This document shows positions 1 to 6,129 of a DNA stretch of 64,000 nt, in pieces. The first letter of the stretch is position 1. Each line of letters opens with the position of its first letter. The notes below the pieces were generated by a model. It did not search any database. It saw only the letters and a program-made list of their open reading frames with translations, and was not told the DNA's origin. The DNA comes from Methanosarcinales archaeon. Lineage in GTDB: Archaea; Halobacteriota; Methanosarcinia; Methanosarcinales; Methanoperedenaceae. Location: contig CAJPFJ010000001.1 in assembly GCA_905339155.1 (NCBI GenBank), positions 62,001-126,000 on the forward strand. The letters are read 5' to 3'. A program made the translations under genes and the position numbers.

Positions 1-286
1 AATGTAGTGATAGTGACCTTTGCCATGCTCTCCTTAATTTCTGTGGAATCTTTACACCTTTATCATATGTATAAAAAAAATCTGGTAGCGCATCTGGATT
101 GATTTTATCTTTATTTTTGAAGGCCACTACATCTTCTTCCTTCCACAATCGATAAAATCCAGCGGGTCTATGACTTTTTTTCGTGATGAATGGTATTCCC
201 AATTTCAATGGATCGCACCCGAAATGTTCTTTAAACCAGGCTTGCAAGTGTTTTCTTTTTGGATAGATACCATTTTTATTTTTCAT
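1..286 (-). CDS. Hypothetical protein of the AT-rich element, 3' end outside the window
   Basis: I do not recognise this protein. The reading frame opens at an ATG at 286 and stays open for 95 codons to the window edge, so the C-terminus is missing. The product is basic and rich in Lys, Trp and aromatic residues (begins MKNKNGIYPKRKHLQAW). The start is supported by a GGTGAT Shine-Dalgarno just upstream, lying within the last codons of the preceding gene, whose TGA overlaps this ATG (ATGA). It is the most downstream visible gene of a minus-strand run of small genes. Codon content is AT-rich like the rest of the block. Confidence 0.6.
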   Translation of the reverse strand, partial: MKNKNGIYPKRKHLQAWFKEHFGCDPLKLGIPFITKKSHRPAGFYRLWKEEDVVAFKNKDKINPDALPDFFYTYDKGVKIPQKLRRAWQRSLSLH

Positions 287-414
287 CTTAGATCACCTTC
301 GCTTTCTGGAATTTCAATATAGACAAAATCTTCGTTTTTCGCAGATAAAATTTCTCGAAAATTTCTAATTATTTTTTTTCCTGCATTTTCGGTGATGTTG
401 TCACTGTTTGTCAT
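283..414 (-). CDS. Hypothetical 43-residue protein
   Basis: A short frame of 43 codons beginning MTNSDNITENAGKK and ending EGDLR. No family recognised; it is hydrophilic, without a membrane segment. Evidence that it is real is positional: it starts after a GGAGATGATTTAAG sequence formed by the end of the previous gene, and its own last codons (GAA GGT GAT) supply the Shine-Dalgarno for the next gene, whose ATG overlaps its TGA. Similar short proteins starting MTN or MSN recur in this block. Confidence 0.5.
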   Translation of the reverse strand: MTNSDNITENAGKKIIRNFREILSAKNEDFVYIEIPESEGDLR

Positions 415-420
415 CTTAAA

Positions 421-681
421 TCATCTCCATGATTTTCGTGTGTTAAACCATTTTTCTTTATATGGTTCATTTTCAAGTATTGTCCAAGTATTATCTTTTT
501 TCACTTCAATTGTAATGTATCCAACACAATTTTTCAATTCAATATCTGAATATACTAAATGTTGTCCAGATGTTGGGTTTCCATCAGTATATATAAATAA
601 GTTATTTCCTATTTTTGTAACAGTTGGATCTAATGGTGCTGATGAAAGAAAATTTTTCACCAATTTTTTAAATAATTCCAT
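421..681 (-). CDS. Hypothetical 86-residue protein
   Basis: Unrecognised 86-residue protein, beginning MELFKKLVKNFL and ending TRKSWR. The middle contains a run with alternating hydrophobic residues (GYITIEVKKDNTWTIL) that would suit a small beta-sheet domain, perhaps a compact virion or DNA-binding fold, but no motif proves this. The ATG at 681 follows the GGTGATTTAA of the upstream 47-residue gene with one base of separation from its stop, so translation is probably coupled. It is a member of the dense minus-strand array. Confidence 0.6.
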   Translation of the reverse strand: MELFKKLVKNFLSSAPLDPTVTKIGNNLFIYTDGNPTSGQHLVYSDIELKNCVGYITIEVKKDNTWTILENEPYKEKWFNTRKSWR

Positions 682-825
682 TTAAATCACCTGTTCCAAT
701 TTTACCAACTCTTTTATGCGTTTATCCTGTACTGTAAAAACAGTTTCTTCAGGTTGACCAAATTCATTAAATTTCATGGTCTTAGGTATTATTACATTTC
801 CATTTTTATCAAATTGTGATGGCAT
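682..825 (-). CDS. Hypothetical 47-residue protein
   Basis: Short protein beginning MPSQFDKNGNVIIPKTMKF and ending KLEQVI. The N-terminal part (D-K-N-G-N-V-I-I-P) is reminiscent of the first strands of a small DNA-binding or swapped-hairpin fold, but this is too short to call. The start is preceded by GAAGTGATTTGAA, i.e. the terminal EVI codons of the upstream 128-residue gene act as the ribosome binding site. Its own final codons (CAG GTG ATT TAA) do the same for the gene after it. Confidence 0.5.
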   Translation of the reverse strand: MPSQFDKNGNVIIPKTMKFNEFGQPEETVFTVQDKRIKELVKLEQVI

Positions 826-826
826 T

Positions 827-1213
827 TCAAATCACTTCCTCATGTTCGCACTGTACATATACATCTTTAATATACAATTCTTCATCAGATACGTTTTTTA
901 AGGCTGGAATGAATGCGTCAATGATATCTCTTGCGACCTGAAAATCAGTTAAATAACCCCGCCAGTTTCCAATACCACATGACCAGTTTTTATTTTTTTC
1001 AAGATATATTTTCGCAATCTCAAGGCCGTCAATCATTTTTTGTCTATTGATGTTGCTTTCCATACAGGATTTGCATTTACTTACAATGCCTTCATTCCAT
1101 TTTACAATACCTTGACTGTCATTTAAAACAGATAATAATAAATTTCTTTCTGGAAGATTTGTACCAAACAATATGTTAAATGACTTTTTTTCTAATACAA
1201 TGAATCCGCCCAT
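827..1213 (-). CDS. Hypothetical CxxC protein, paralogue of the 1655-2098 gene
   Basis: Unknown 128-residue protein. It aligns by eye with the 147-residue protein at 1655-2098 along most of its length: shared blocks include a G-I-x-K-[WF]-[ND]-E-G segment, K-C-K-x-C, a G-L-x-x-[AT]-K-x-Y-L stretch, N-x-N-W-S, and L-T-D-[FY]-Q followed by F-I-x-A-L-K. The conserved C-x2-C (in KCKSC) plus a C-terminal CEHE suggests a metal site. It ends EEVI, where GAA GTG ATT forms the Shine-Dalgarno for the next gene. It was probably produced by a segmental duplication together with the small gene just upstream. Confidence 0.65.
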   Translation of the reverse strand: MGGFIVLEKKSFNILFGTNLPERNLLLSVLNDSQGIVKWNEGIVSKCKSCMESNINRQKMIDGLEIAKIYLEKNKNWSCGIGNWRGYLTDFQVARDIIDAFIPALKNVSDEELYIKDVYVQCEHEEVI

Positions 1214-1214
1214 T

Positions 1215-1409
1215 TTAAATCACATCCTTCTCTAATAGTTCAATTGCATCACTCAATGTTTTAGAATCTGTCCTGTTAATGACATTATTAAGAAATTTCA
1301 AATTCTCGATAGTCAAATGTTCGCACTGATCGCTTGGACATTGAACGCCTTCTGATATTTCCTTCATGTATTTTTGATAGTGATCAATGATGATCGACTT
1401 TTCTGACAT
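1215..1409 (-). CDS. Hypothetical 64-residue protein, paralogue of the 2401-2604 gene
   Basis: Unknown 64-residue, probably helical protein. Its C-terminal half (IENLKFLNNVIN, then KTLSDAIELLE) matches the protein at 2401-2604 (RENLEFLDSIID, then KTVDEAFELLK), so the two are paralogues. It also carries a C-x4-C pair (CPSDQC) and a His next to it. It ends KDVI, with GAT GTG ATT TAA providing the ribosome binding site for the 128-residue protein, one base beyond the stop. The pair (this gene plus the CxxC gene) is the unit duplicated in the block. Confidence 0.6.
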   Translation of the reverse strand: MSEKSIIIDHYQKYMKEISEGVQCPSDQCEHLTIENLKFLNNVINRTDSKTLSDAIELLEKDVI

Positions 1410-1410
1410 T

Positions 1411-1653
1411 TTAACTCACTTTCCAGAAGCATTCAACTTTTTGGTCTTTGTCAAAATATTGACATTTTTTGTCAAAGTGTTTGTGATAATCTTTTGAGTT
1501 TTTGATGATAGATTTGAGTTCCCATTTTTCAAATTCAGTCATCCAATTTTTTTGCAGACTGAGTGCATATTCCATTGAACAGTTTTCCCAGCACAAAAGT
1601 TTCTCGTAACTGGTCATAAGAGACCACCTTGTAATTATAGGTTCTGTTGACAT
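1411..1653 (-). CDS. Hypothetical 80-residue protein
   Basis: Unrecognised 80-residue protein rich in Trp, Lys and Tyr, with scattered cysteines and histidines (LLCWENC near residue 20, HKHFDKKC near 60, VECFWK at the end) that could bind a metal but do not form a standard zinc-finger spacing. It sits between the two paralogous modules. The start at 1653 is preceded by GGAAGTGATCTAAC from the upstream gene, and its terminal GTG AGT TAA lies just before the next ATG. No homologue can be named from sequence alone. Confidence 0.55.
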   Translation of the reverse strand: MSTEPIITRWSLMTSYEKLLCWENCSMEYALSLQKNWMTEFEKWELKSIIKNSKDYHKHFDKKCQYFDKDQKVECFWKVS

Positions 1654-1654
1654 G

Positions 1655-2098
1655 TTAGATCACTTCCGCGCCTGTTACTTTTGGATTATTAATTTTCAAA
1701 GTATTATCTCCTTTTTTTTCACATGTACACGGGTTGCAGTTATTATTTATGTAAATATCATCAACCACAGTTGTTTTTAAGGCTGATATGAAGTCATTAA
1801 TTATGTTATTTACAGCCTGGTAATCTGTAAGTTCATCTTCCCACTTACCAACATTTCCTGACCAGTTAGGATTATTCAACAAATATAGTTTAGTTGTTTT
1901 TAGTCCTTTTATTAAATTTTGGGCTTTGAAATTACCACTCGGGCAGTATTTACATTTACCAACAAAACCTTCGTCAAATTTTTTAATACCTCCACTATCA
2001 TATAATGCATCGTATAATATTTCTCCGCAAGGTAAATTTAAGTAGAATATTTCATTCTTTAAATCTTTTTGAAATTGAAATACAGTTGTTGTGCTCAT
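1655..2098 (-). CDS. Hypothetical CxxC protein, paralogue of the 827-1213 gene
   Basis: Unknown 147-residue protein paralogous to the 128-residue gene at 827-1213. It has the same K-C-K-x-C pair near residue 50, N-x-N-W-S, and L-T-D-Y-Q blocks, with a longer C-terminus holding a second cysteine cluster (CNPCTC) before the VTGAEVI end. The cysteines argue for a structural metal. It starts with MSTTTVFQFQKDL after a GGTGGTGTAGAA Shine-Dalgarno. Its final GAA GTG ATC TAA again serves the downstream start. Role unknown; presumably a virus or plasmid protein. Confidence 0.65.
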   Translation of the reverse strand: MSTTTVFQFQKDLKNEIFYLNLPCGEILYDALYDSGGIKKFDEGFVGKCKYCPSGNFKAQNLIKGLKTTKLYLLNNPNWSGNVGKWEDELTDYQAVNNIINDFISALKTTVVDDIYINNNCNPCTCEKKGDNTLKINNPKVTGAEVI

Positions 2099-2100
2099 TT

Positions 2101-2181
2101 CTACACCACCTTTGTATTTCTAAGTTCGAGTTTAAGTGGCGATTCTTTATATTTGTTTTTTCTATTGTTTCCGTTTGTCAT
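2101..2181 (-). CDS. Possible 26-residue peptide
   Basis: Short frame encoding a basic peptide that begins MTNGNNRKNKYKE and ends RNTKVV. It is included because it fills the gap between two genes exactly, starts 9 bases after a GGAG sequence, and its last codons (AAG GTG GTG TAG) supply the Shine-Dalgarno for the 147-residue gene. The NNRK start resembles that of the zinc-ribbon protein just upstream (MSNMNNRKYQE), so it may be a decayed or minimal duplicate. It could also be only a spacer that couples translation. Confidence 0.4.
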   Translation of the reverse strand: MTNGNNRKNKYKESPLKLELRNTKVV

Positions 2182-2230
2182 TTTCTCATTCTCCTTTTAT
2201 TTTTTTTTAAGCTTCCTTTTATTTTAGTAC

Positions 2231-2386
2231 TCAAATTACCTTTACATTTGTTGTTCTGATTTTTTGTTCTGTGTAAATCTGTCCACAATTTTGACATTCC
2301 ACTTCATCACCTACAAATTCTATTGCTGCACCGCATGCGTCACAGTGGTCTATTTCTTGATATTTCCTATTGTTCATGTTACTCAT
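2231..2386 (-). CDS. Small zinc-ribbon protein, 51 residues
   Basis: A 51-residue protein with two CxxC knuckles, CDAC at residues 15-18 and CQNC at 31-34, separated by 12 residues: a classic small zinc ribbon. Such proteins in archaeal viruses and plasmids are usually nucleic-acid-binding or transcription-related, but the exact partner cannot be told. It starts MSNMNNRKYQEID at 2386 after an AAAGGAAT sequence and ends VKVI. The following gene begins about 50 bases downstream with its own GGAG site. Confidence 0.65.
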   Translation of the reverse strand: MSNMNNRKYQEIDHCDACGAAIEFVGDEVECQNCGQIYTEQKIRTTNVKVI

Positions 2387-2400
2387 TCCTCTTTATATTT

Positions 2401-2604
2401 TTACTTTTTCCAATTCTTCATGTTTCTTGTTTCTGATTTTTCTTCTTCTTGGCTAATACAGGAAGATATCCATGTATCTTTTAACAGTTCAAATGCCTCA
2501 TCGACTGTTTTTGTGTATGTAATGTCGATGATACTATCAAGGAATTCCAAATTTTCACGACTTAAATTTCCCCAATTTTCACTATTGATCGATTTTTTTG
2601 TCAT
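2401..2604 (-). CDS. Hypothetical 67-residue protein, paralogue of the 1215-1409 gene
   Basis: Unknown small protein sharing L-[ST]-x-E-N-L-x-F-L and K-T-[VL]-x-[DE]-A-x-E-L-L with the gene at 1215-1409, indicating a shared helical fold. The C-terminus differs, being charged (EEEKSETRNMKNWKK). The ATG at 2604 directly follows GGTGGTTTAA, made by the last codons of the upstream membrane-protein gene. Together with the 147-residue gene downstream it forms the second copy of the duplicated module. Confidence 0.6.
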   Translation of the reverse strand: MTKKSINSENWGNLSRENLEFLDSIIDITYTKTVDEAFELLKDTWISSCISQEEEKSETRNMKNWKK

Positions 2605-2826
2605 TTAAACCACCTTTATTGGATTGTCTTTCTTTTTCCTATTAATAATAAATACTCTCAATACAAAGATAATTAATAGGACTTGAAATAGCCACGAATT
2701 CAATAGCACTATAATGAATCCGATTAAATTATATTCTGGTTTGAAAGGATATATATATGCACCAAGCAATACAACTATGCCTAATCCATAAAATATTATT
2801 TCATTCCATTTATCGAATATTTCCAT
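2605..2826 (-). CDS. Small membrane protein with two transmembrane segments
   Basis: A 73-residue protein (start MEIFDKWNEI) with two strongly hydrophobic stretches, roughly residues 8-25 and 32-56, separated by a short polar turn, and a basic tail (INRKKKDNP). The topology suits a small integral membrane protein of unknown role, possibly a holin-like or envelope protein, but no family is recognised. A longer frame begins at a GTG three codons earlier (2835); I prefer the ATG at 2826 because GAGTGAT lies at the right distance before it and the GTG is part of that site. Confidence 0.6.
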   Translation of the reverse strand: MEIFDKWNEIIFYGLGIVVLLGAYIYPFKPEYNLIGFIIVLLNSWLFQVLLIIFVLRVFIINRKKKDNPIKVV

Positions 2827-2831
2827 CTTAA

Positions 2832-2987
2832 TCACTCATCCGTTGGTGCTTCAGTTGGTATCAGTACTATTTTTTCTCCTTCCTTCACGATCTTGAAGTA
2901 CTGTCCTTCTTTTGCAAATCCAGTAATGGATATCATGACACTGAACCCGCGCATGTTAGTTTTTCTTACAATTTCTTTTTCTGACAT
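2832..2987 (-). CDS. Hypothetical 51-residue protein, AbrB-like in outline
   Basis: A 51-residue protein beginning MSEKEIVRKTNMRGFSVMIS and ending PTEAPTDE. The pattern (a basic strand, a Gly-Lys-Glu-Gly turn, then KIVKEGEKIVLIP) is reminiscent of a small beta-hairpin domain of the AbrB/SpoVT kind, but the match is weak and I leave the function open. The TGA overlaps the Shine-Dalgarno of the next gene (ATGAGTGATTAAGATG). Starts 2 bases after the stop of the preceding 69-residue gene. Confidence 0.5.
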   Translation of the reverse strand: MSEKEIVRKTNMRGFSVMISITGFAKEGQYFKIVKEGEKIVLIPTEAPTDE

Positions 2988-2989
2988 GA

Positions 2990-3199
2990 TTAGTCCTCTA
3001 TAGCTGTAAATCCATCTTCAATTTCTTGCTTGTTTTGTTCGTAATAAGCAAGAATGTCTGGTATTTTAGTTACTTTTCCCGTTGTTATTAATTCCCAGGA
3101 TTTCTGTGATATGTTGTAGACTATAAGTCCACTTTCAGTCACCCTGTTATGCATTACGTTACTTATCTTTTTTCTAAGTTGTTCTCTGTTTTCTATCAT
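2990..3199 (-). CDS. Hypothetical 69-residue protein
   Basis: Unknown 69-residue protein, MIENREQLRKKISNVMHNRV at its N-terminus. A longer frame reaches back to 3268, but the ATG at 3199 is preferred since GAGG lies 8 bases ahead of it and the extra 23 residues look like a leader (poly-Lys/Glu). It appears to be the first gene of the promoter-distal run: upstream there is a non-coding gap and a TATA-like TATAAGTA on the minus strand (about 3285-3292). Possibly a small helix-rich DNA-binding protein; not proven. Confidence 0.5.
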   Translation of the reverse strand: MIENREQLRKKISNVMHNRVTESGLIVYNISQKSWELITTGKVTKIPDILAYYEQNKQEIEDGFTAIED

Positions 3200-3268
3200 A
3201 TTTTTTTCCTCTTTTGTTTTCTTTTCCGATTTTGTGTCATGATTCACATGAATTATGACATAGTGCAT

Positions 3269-3445
3269 AGTATGTAAGTAATAGTACTTATAGATTGTGG
3301 TCTAAAATCGGAATTGAAGGTATTCTATAGCTTAAAAGAGAATTTTAAGATACCCTATTGCTTTTTTATGGAATTTGGAATATTAGAAATGTCGGTATAT
3401 GAAAAATTGATTAAGGTTGGATACAAGTTGGATACAGGTTGAAAA
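3269..3445. other. Non-coding gap with a short direct repeat
   Basis: No supportable gene on either strand. A 10-base direct repeat, GTTGGATACA, occurs at 3416-3425 and again at 3427-3436, just after the stop of the methyltransferase gene. A TATA-like element for the minus-strand genes lies at 3285-3292. Nothing else is evident. Confidence 0.4.
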
Positions 3446-4144
3446 TTAACTAATATCTATTTTTTTCAATGTTATACCACTCCAAACTCTTACTGTTGTT
3501 CTTGTTCTTGACATACCATCTGACTTTGTTACATGCTTCATATCATGTTTTGCGAATATTTTAAATTTGATTCCAAAATTAGTGTCATTGAGTGTCGTTT
3601 TCCCAAAGAGTTCACAATAATTAAGATACAAATTCCTGACTGAGCTTTTTTGAATGCTTAAATCAGCATTGTAATCAAAATATATATTAAAGAATTCATA
3701 GAGTGGACTTGATGTAATAATTGATGTATTTTTTGGTCTAAATATAACAATCATGCTGTCATGCATGCCGCATTTATTTGATACCCTATCACCAAAAGTA
3801 TTAATACCGTCAAATTTTACTCGCTTTTTAATGAACCTAATTTCTGCTTTATCGTAAATATACTTATGAAATATTTTTGTAGATGTACTTACGGGAAGCA
3901 GCATTACACACAACTTTTTGTTGAATACTGCTTCCTCATAAGCTTTTTTTATAAAGGCTTCTTTTAATTTTTGAGAATATGGAGGGTTAATGTAATTTCT
4001 TTCACCCCAATCAATTGATAATCCATCAAAAGTTGAATTTAAAGGACATGGGTCGAAGTCGAAATTAAATTCATGATTTAATTTTTGATATAAACTATTT
4101 GGCGTTTTCCAGTTATTATGATTTTGTAGGTTTCTATTTTTCAT
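3446..4144 (-). CDS. Phage-type DNA N6-adenine methyltransferase
   Basis: Transfers a methyl group from S-adenosylmethionine to adenine in DNA. The first 150 residues match the phage Dam family (PF05869 type): W12-x-T-P opening, F-D-x-D-P-C-P at 28-34, DWG at 45-47, the catalytic NPPY at 53-56, then LLPVSTSTKIFH, an AEIRFI strand and HDSMIVIF. The remaining 80 residues are an extension without recognised similarity. Enzymes of this family are typically carried by viruses and plasmids, for protection from host restriction or for control of packaging or replication, and usually stand alone without a cognate endonuclease. None is seen here. The gene has its own upstream gap with a minus-strand TATA-like AAAGTATATG near 4180. 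Confidence 0.85.
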   Translation of the reverse strand: MKNRNLQNHNNWKTPNSLYQKLNHEFNFDFDPCPLNSTFDGLSIDWGERNYINPPYSQKLKEAFIKKAYEEAVFNKKLCVMLLPVSTSTKIFHKYIYDKAEIRFIKKRVKFDGINTFGDRVSNKCGMHDSMIVIFRPKNTSIITSSPLYEFFNIYFDYNADLSIQKSSVRNLYLNYCELFGKTTLNDTNFGIKFKIFAKHDMKHVTKSDGMSRTRTTVRVWSGITLKKIDIS

Positions 4145-4228
4145 ATGCTAGAGATAGTTTTTTAGTTCATCAGATCATATACTTTAGCATTTGGATTAGA
4201 TGAAAAACGCTAGGCTATGAAAAAAAGA

Positions 4229-4582
4229 TTACTCTATTTCATTGCTAAGTTCATCCTGTCGTTTTCTAAGTTGCTGGCAACTGACACATTGTTCAATGTG
4301 ATTTTCTATTTTTTCCTCATCTTCAGGATCGATTAAAAGCATTTCATTATGCACACCTGCATGTTTTTCAATTTGTTTTGTGAGTTCAAATAGTTCAATG
4401 ATTTTCAATGTTCTTTTATCAGTTATTTTTCTCATGATAATTGTATCAGAATCTTTTTCTTTTTCGATACTGTAATGTTCATCGGGTTTTACAAAATTAG
4501 TTAGATCAATTCCAAGTAATTCGTTTATTTTTATGACTTTTCTTATCCCAGTAATTTTAGTGTCTTCTATGCATTCTTCCAT
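4229..4582 (-). CDS. Hypothetical protein with a C-terminal HxxxCxxC motif
   Basis: Unknown acidic 117-residue protein. Near its end it has H-I-E-Q-C-V-S-C, the H-x3-C-x2-C arrangement seen in the zinc-binding zf-HC2 domains of anti-sigma factors, although archaea lack sigma factors, so a different protein-protein role would be expected. The N-terminal 60 residues contain KVIKINELLGIDL and an RKITDKRTLKIIELF segment that could be a helical DNA- or protein-contact region. It is separated from its neighbours by about 65 and 85 bases, without an obvious Shine-Dalgarno. Confidence 0.5.
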   Translation of the reverse strand: MEECIEDTKITGIRKVIKINELLGIDLTNFVKPDEHYSIEKEKDSDTIIMRKITDKRTLKIIELFELTKQIEKHAGVHNEMLLIDPEDEEKIENHIEQCVSCQQLRKRQDELSNEIE

Positions 4583-4646
4583 GAAGTCTTAATTTTCGAC
4601 TGCGGTGATAAGCTTTTTGTTGTAAAAGATGAGCATTAAAAAGAAG

Positions 4647-4781
4647 TTAGATCACAGATGCATTTAAAAATTGTGGATGATTAACCTTCTGGAATCGTGG
4701 CTGAAACTCTTCATGATATTTTCTTCTATATTTTCCACCGACATTCCAACACTTCCAACCATCTTCATTTTCGTCAGACAT
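4647..4781 (-). CDS. Hypothetical 44-residue protein, probably leaderless
   Basis: Short basic-aromatic protein starting MSDENEDGWKCWNVGGKYRRK and ending ASVI. The ATG lies about 30 bases downstream of a strong archaeal promoter (4811-4827), so the transcript would have little or no leader, and no Shine-Dalgarno is present. It ends in the same VI-stop signature (GTG ATC TAA) that elsewhere in this block acts as the ribosome binding site for the next gene; here the next clear start is 65 bases away, suggesting a gene was lost. Confidence 0.45.
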   Translation of the reverse strand: MSDENEDGWKCWNVGGKYRRKYHEEFQPRFQKVNHPQFLNASVI

Positions 4782-4810
4782 ATTATCTACTTAGTATAAT
4801 TACTACGTGA

Positions 4811-4827
4811 TAATATATAAAGTTTTC
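4811..4827 (-). promoter_or_regulatory. Archaeal BRE/TATA promoter
   Basis: On the minus strand the sequence reads GAAAACTTTATATATTA: a purine-rich BRE followed by a near-consensus archaeal TATA box. The 44-residue gene begins about 30 bases downstream. This is the clearest promoter in the AT-rich block. Confidence 0.6.
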
Positions 4828-4859
4828 CGATGGAAATGGATTGATTTAAATATCGTAAA

Positions 4860-5381
4860 TTAATCAATTACTGGAGGTATCATTTCAATTTTCTCAAAAT
4901 AATATTGCCAATTTTCTGGACTTAAGATTTCACCGTCTTTGAATTCTTTTAGTTTTTCTTGTAATACTATTATCACTACATCATAATCATTCATAAAAAT
5001 ATCTAAAAACATTTCTATCCGTTCATGAAATATATTCTGTTTAAATATCATTTCAATGTAATGACCTTTTTTATTAATGTCATAGTTTATTTTAGCACCA
5101 TTTATTTTTTCTGGATGTTCTGCAATGTAACTTTTCCTTAATCTTGAACGAGTTGTATCTTTCCTGTTTTCCATTCTCCGTTCTAAGGATTTATCTAACA
5201 GTAAACTGATTCTTAAGTACTGGGTTCGTTCTAATTCTAATTCTAAGTATTCTTCTGCTTCTTTTTTTTGTTGTTTTTTCAAAGCTCCTGCTTCTTGGAT
5301 TCGTCTATTGTATTCTCTTCTTTTTTGCTTCTGTTGATAGTGTTTTATTTCCATTCCTATTGTTATATCGCTTACTCTCAT
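4860..5381 (-). CDS. Hypothetical coiled-coil protein
   Basis: Unknown 173-residue protein. Residues about 12-75 are rich in Lys, Arg, Glu and Gln with leucines at helical spacing (HYQQKQKRREYNRR, then KKQQKKEAEEYLELELER), predicting a long charged helix or coiled coil; the C-terminal half is more globular and ends EKIEMIPPVID. No enzymatic motif. Its ATG overlaps the TGA of the upstream 67-residue gene (ATGA), so the two are translationally coupled. A structural or scaffold role in a virus would fit but is speculation. Confidence 0.6.
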   Translation of the reverse strand: MRVSDITIGMEIKHYQQKQKRREYNRRIQEAGALKKQQKKEAEEYLELELERTQYLRISLLLDKSLERRMENRKDTTRSRLRKSYIAEHPEKINGAKINYDINKKGHYIEMIFKQNIFHERIEMFLDIFMNDYDVVIIVLQEKLKEFKDGEILSPENWQYYFEKIEMIPPVID

Positions 5382-5581
5382 GCTGTCGCCTGATTTTTTG
5401 TAAAGTAGGATATTCTTTTTTTTCTTTCTTTTTTTTGTTTTATAAACATATTTCTATTATATTTATCAGGATTTCCAATAAAATTAAAGTAGAATTTTAT
5501 TGATATATCGATGAAAAATTCTTCAGTGGGAAATTCGTGGCGGGGTTTATGTAGTAGTGGGGGGTGTCTATTTGTTGCCAT
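5378..5581 (-). CDS. Hypothetical 67-residue protein with MATNRH start
   Basis: Unknown basic protein. Its N-terminus (MATNRHPPLLHKPRHEFPTEEFF) is nearly the same as the 26-residue peptide at 6049-6129 (MATNRHKPLPHKPHHEVPTEQF), and the two starts share the same upstream GGTGAAAT(A/G)ATGG, so they are duplicates with different tails. After residue 25 this copy continues with an aromatic segment and a Lys-rich tail. The His/Pro/Arg-rich N-terminus may be a conserved interaction motif. Confidence 0.55.
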   Translation of the reverse strand: MATNRHPPLLHKPRHEFPTEEFFIDISIKFYFNFIGNPDKYNRNMFIKQKKERKKRISYFTKNQATA

Positions 5582-5612
5582 TATTTCACCTTCTTGATAA
5601 TCATAAAATCTG

Positions 5613-6047
5613 TCATATACTTCGTTTCCATTCTATTTGTTTTATATATTGTTTATGATTATGATTAATTTTATACATTCCAAACATAAACGTTTTAGCG
5701 AACAATTCATTAATTTTTATCCTGTCACTTACAATCGGAACTAATACCCTTGCTTCAACAAAAAATATCTTATGTTCTGAAATCATATATCCTTCCGATA
5801 GGTGTTTATTTAAATAATCCTGTATGTTGCTTTTCACCTTAAATCTTTCAACAAGACGGGCTTCAAAATGTCTTCCATAATTTATAATAACAGTATTCTT
5901 TTTATGTTTTAACTTTTGTTTTTCATCATCTAATCGTTTTTTATATTCTGTTTTTCGAGTGGCGTAACAATCGTATACACTCCTATGATACTTTCTGATT
6001 GTACTAAGTTCATCACGAAAATAATCAAGAACTGATATGGATTTCAT
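5613..6047 (-). CDS. Hypothetical basic 144-residue protein
   Basis: Unrecognised 144-residue, Lys/Arg/His-rich protein. The first 60 residues (RDELSTIRKYHRSVYDCYATRKTEYKK onwards, abridged) look helical; the middle has a H-F-E-A-R-L-V-E-R-F motif followed by an alternating hydrophobic stretch (YMISEHKIFFVEARVLVPIV). This could be a small nuclease or RelE-like toxin fold, but no catalytic signature is clear. It starts 1 base after the TAG of the 26-residue gene, with GGAG as ribosome site. Gene order (MATNRH protein, then a larger basic protein) repeats in the two genes downstream. Confidence 0.55.
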   Translation of the reverse strand: MKSISVLDYFRDELSTIRKYHRSVYDCYATRKTEYKKRLDDEKQKLKHKKNTVIINYGRHFEARLVERFKVKSNIQDYLNKHLSEGYMISEHKIFFVEARVLVPIVSDRIKINELFAKTFMFGMYKINHNHKQYIKQIEWKRSI

Positions 6048-6048
6048 A

Positions 6049-6129
6049 CTACTCTCCGATTAAAAATTGTTCTGTTGGAACTTCATGATGTGGTTTGTGA
6101 GGTAGGGGTTTGTGTCTATTAGTTGCCAT
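6049..6129 (-). CDS. 26-residue MATNRH peptide, short paralogue
   Basis: A 26-codon gene whose product matches the first 23 residues of the protein at 5378-5581 in most positions. The ATG at 6129 shares one base with the TGA of the AbrB-like gene (TGATG), the usual arrangement for termination-reinitiation, with AAGGTGA just upstream. An alternative ATG at 6132 is less likely, being only one base from the Shine-Dalgarno core. Its conserved N-terminus in two copies argues that the peptide is translated. Confidence 0.5.
   Translation of the reverse strand: MATNRHKPLPHKPHHEVPTEQFLIGE

Noticed and set aside
3416-3436. Tandem GTTGGATACA as an attachment site
   Set aside because: Only 10 bases, inside the element and without an integrase or a matching copy at the other border; noted as a repeat only.
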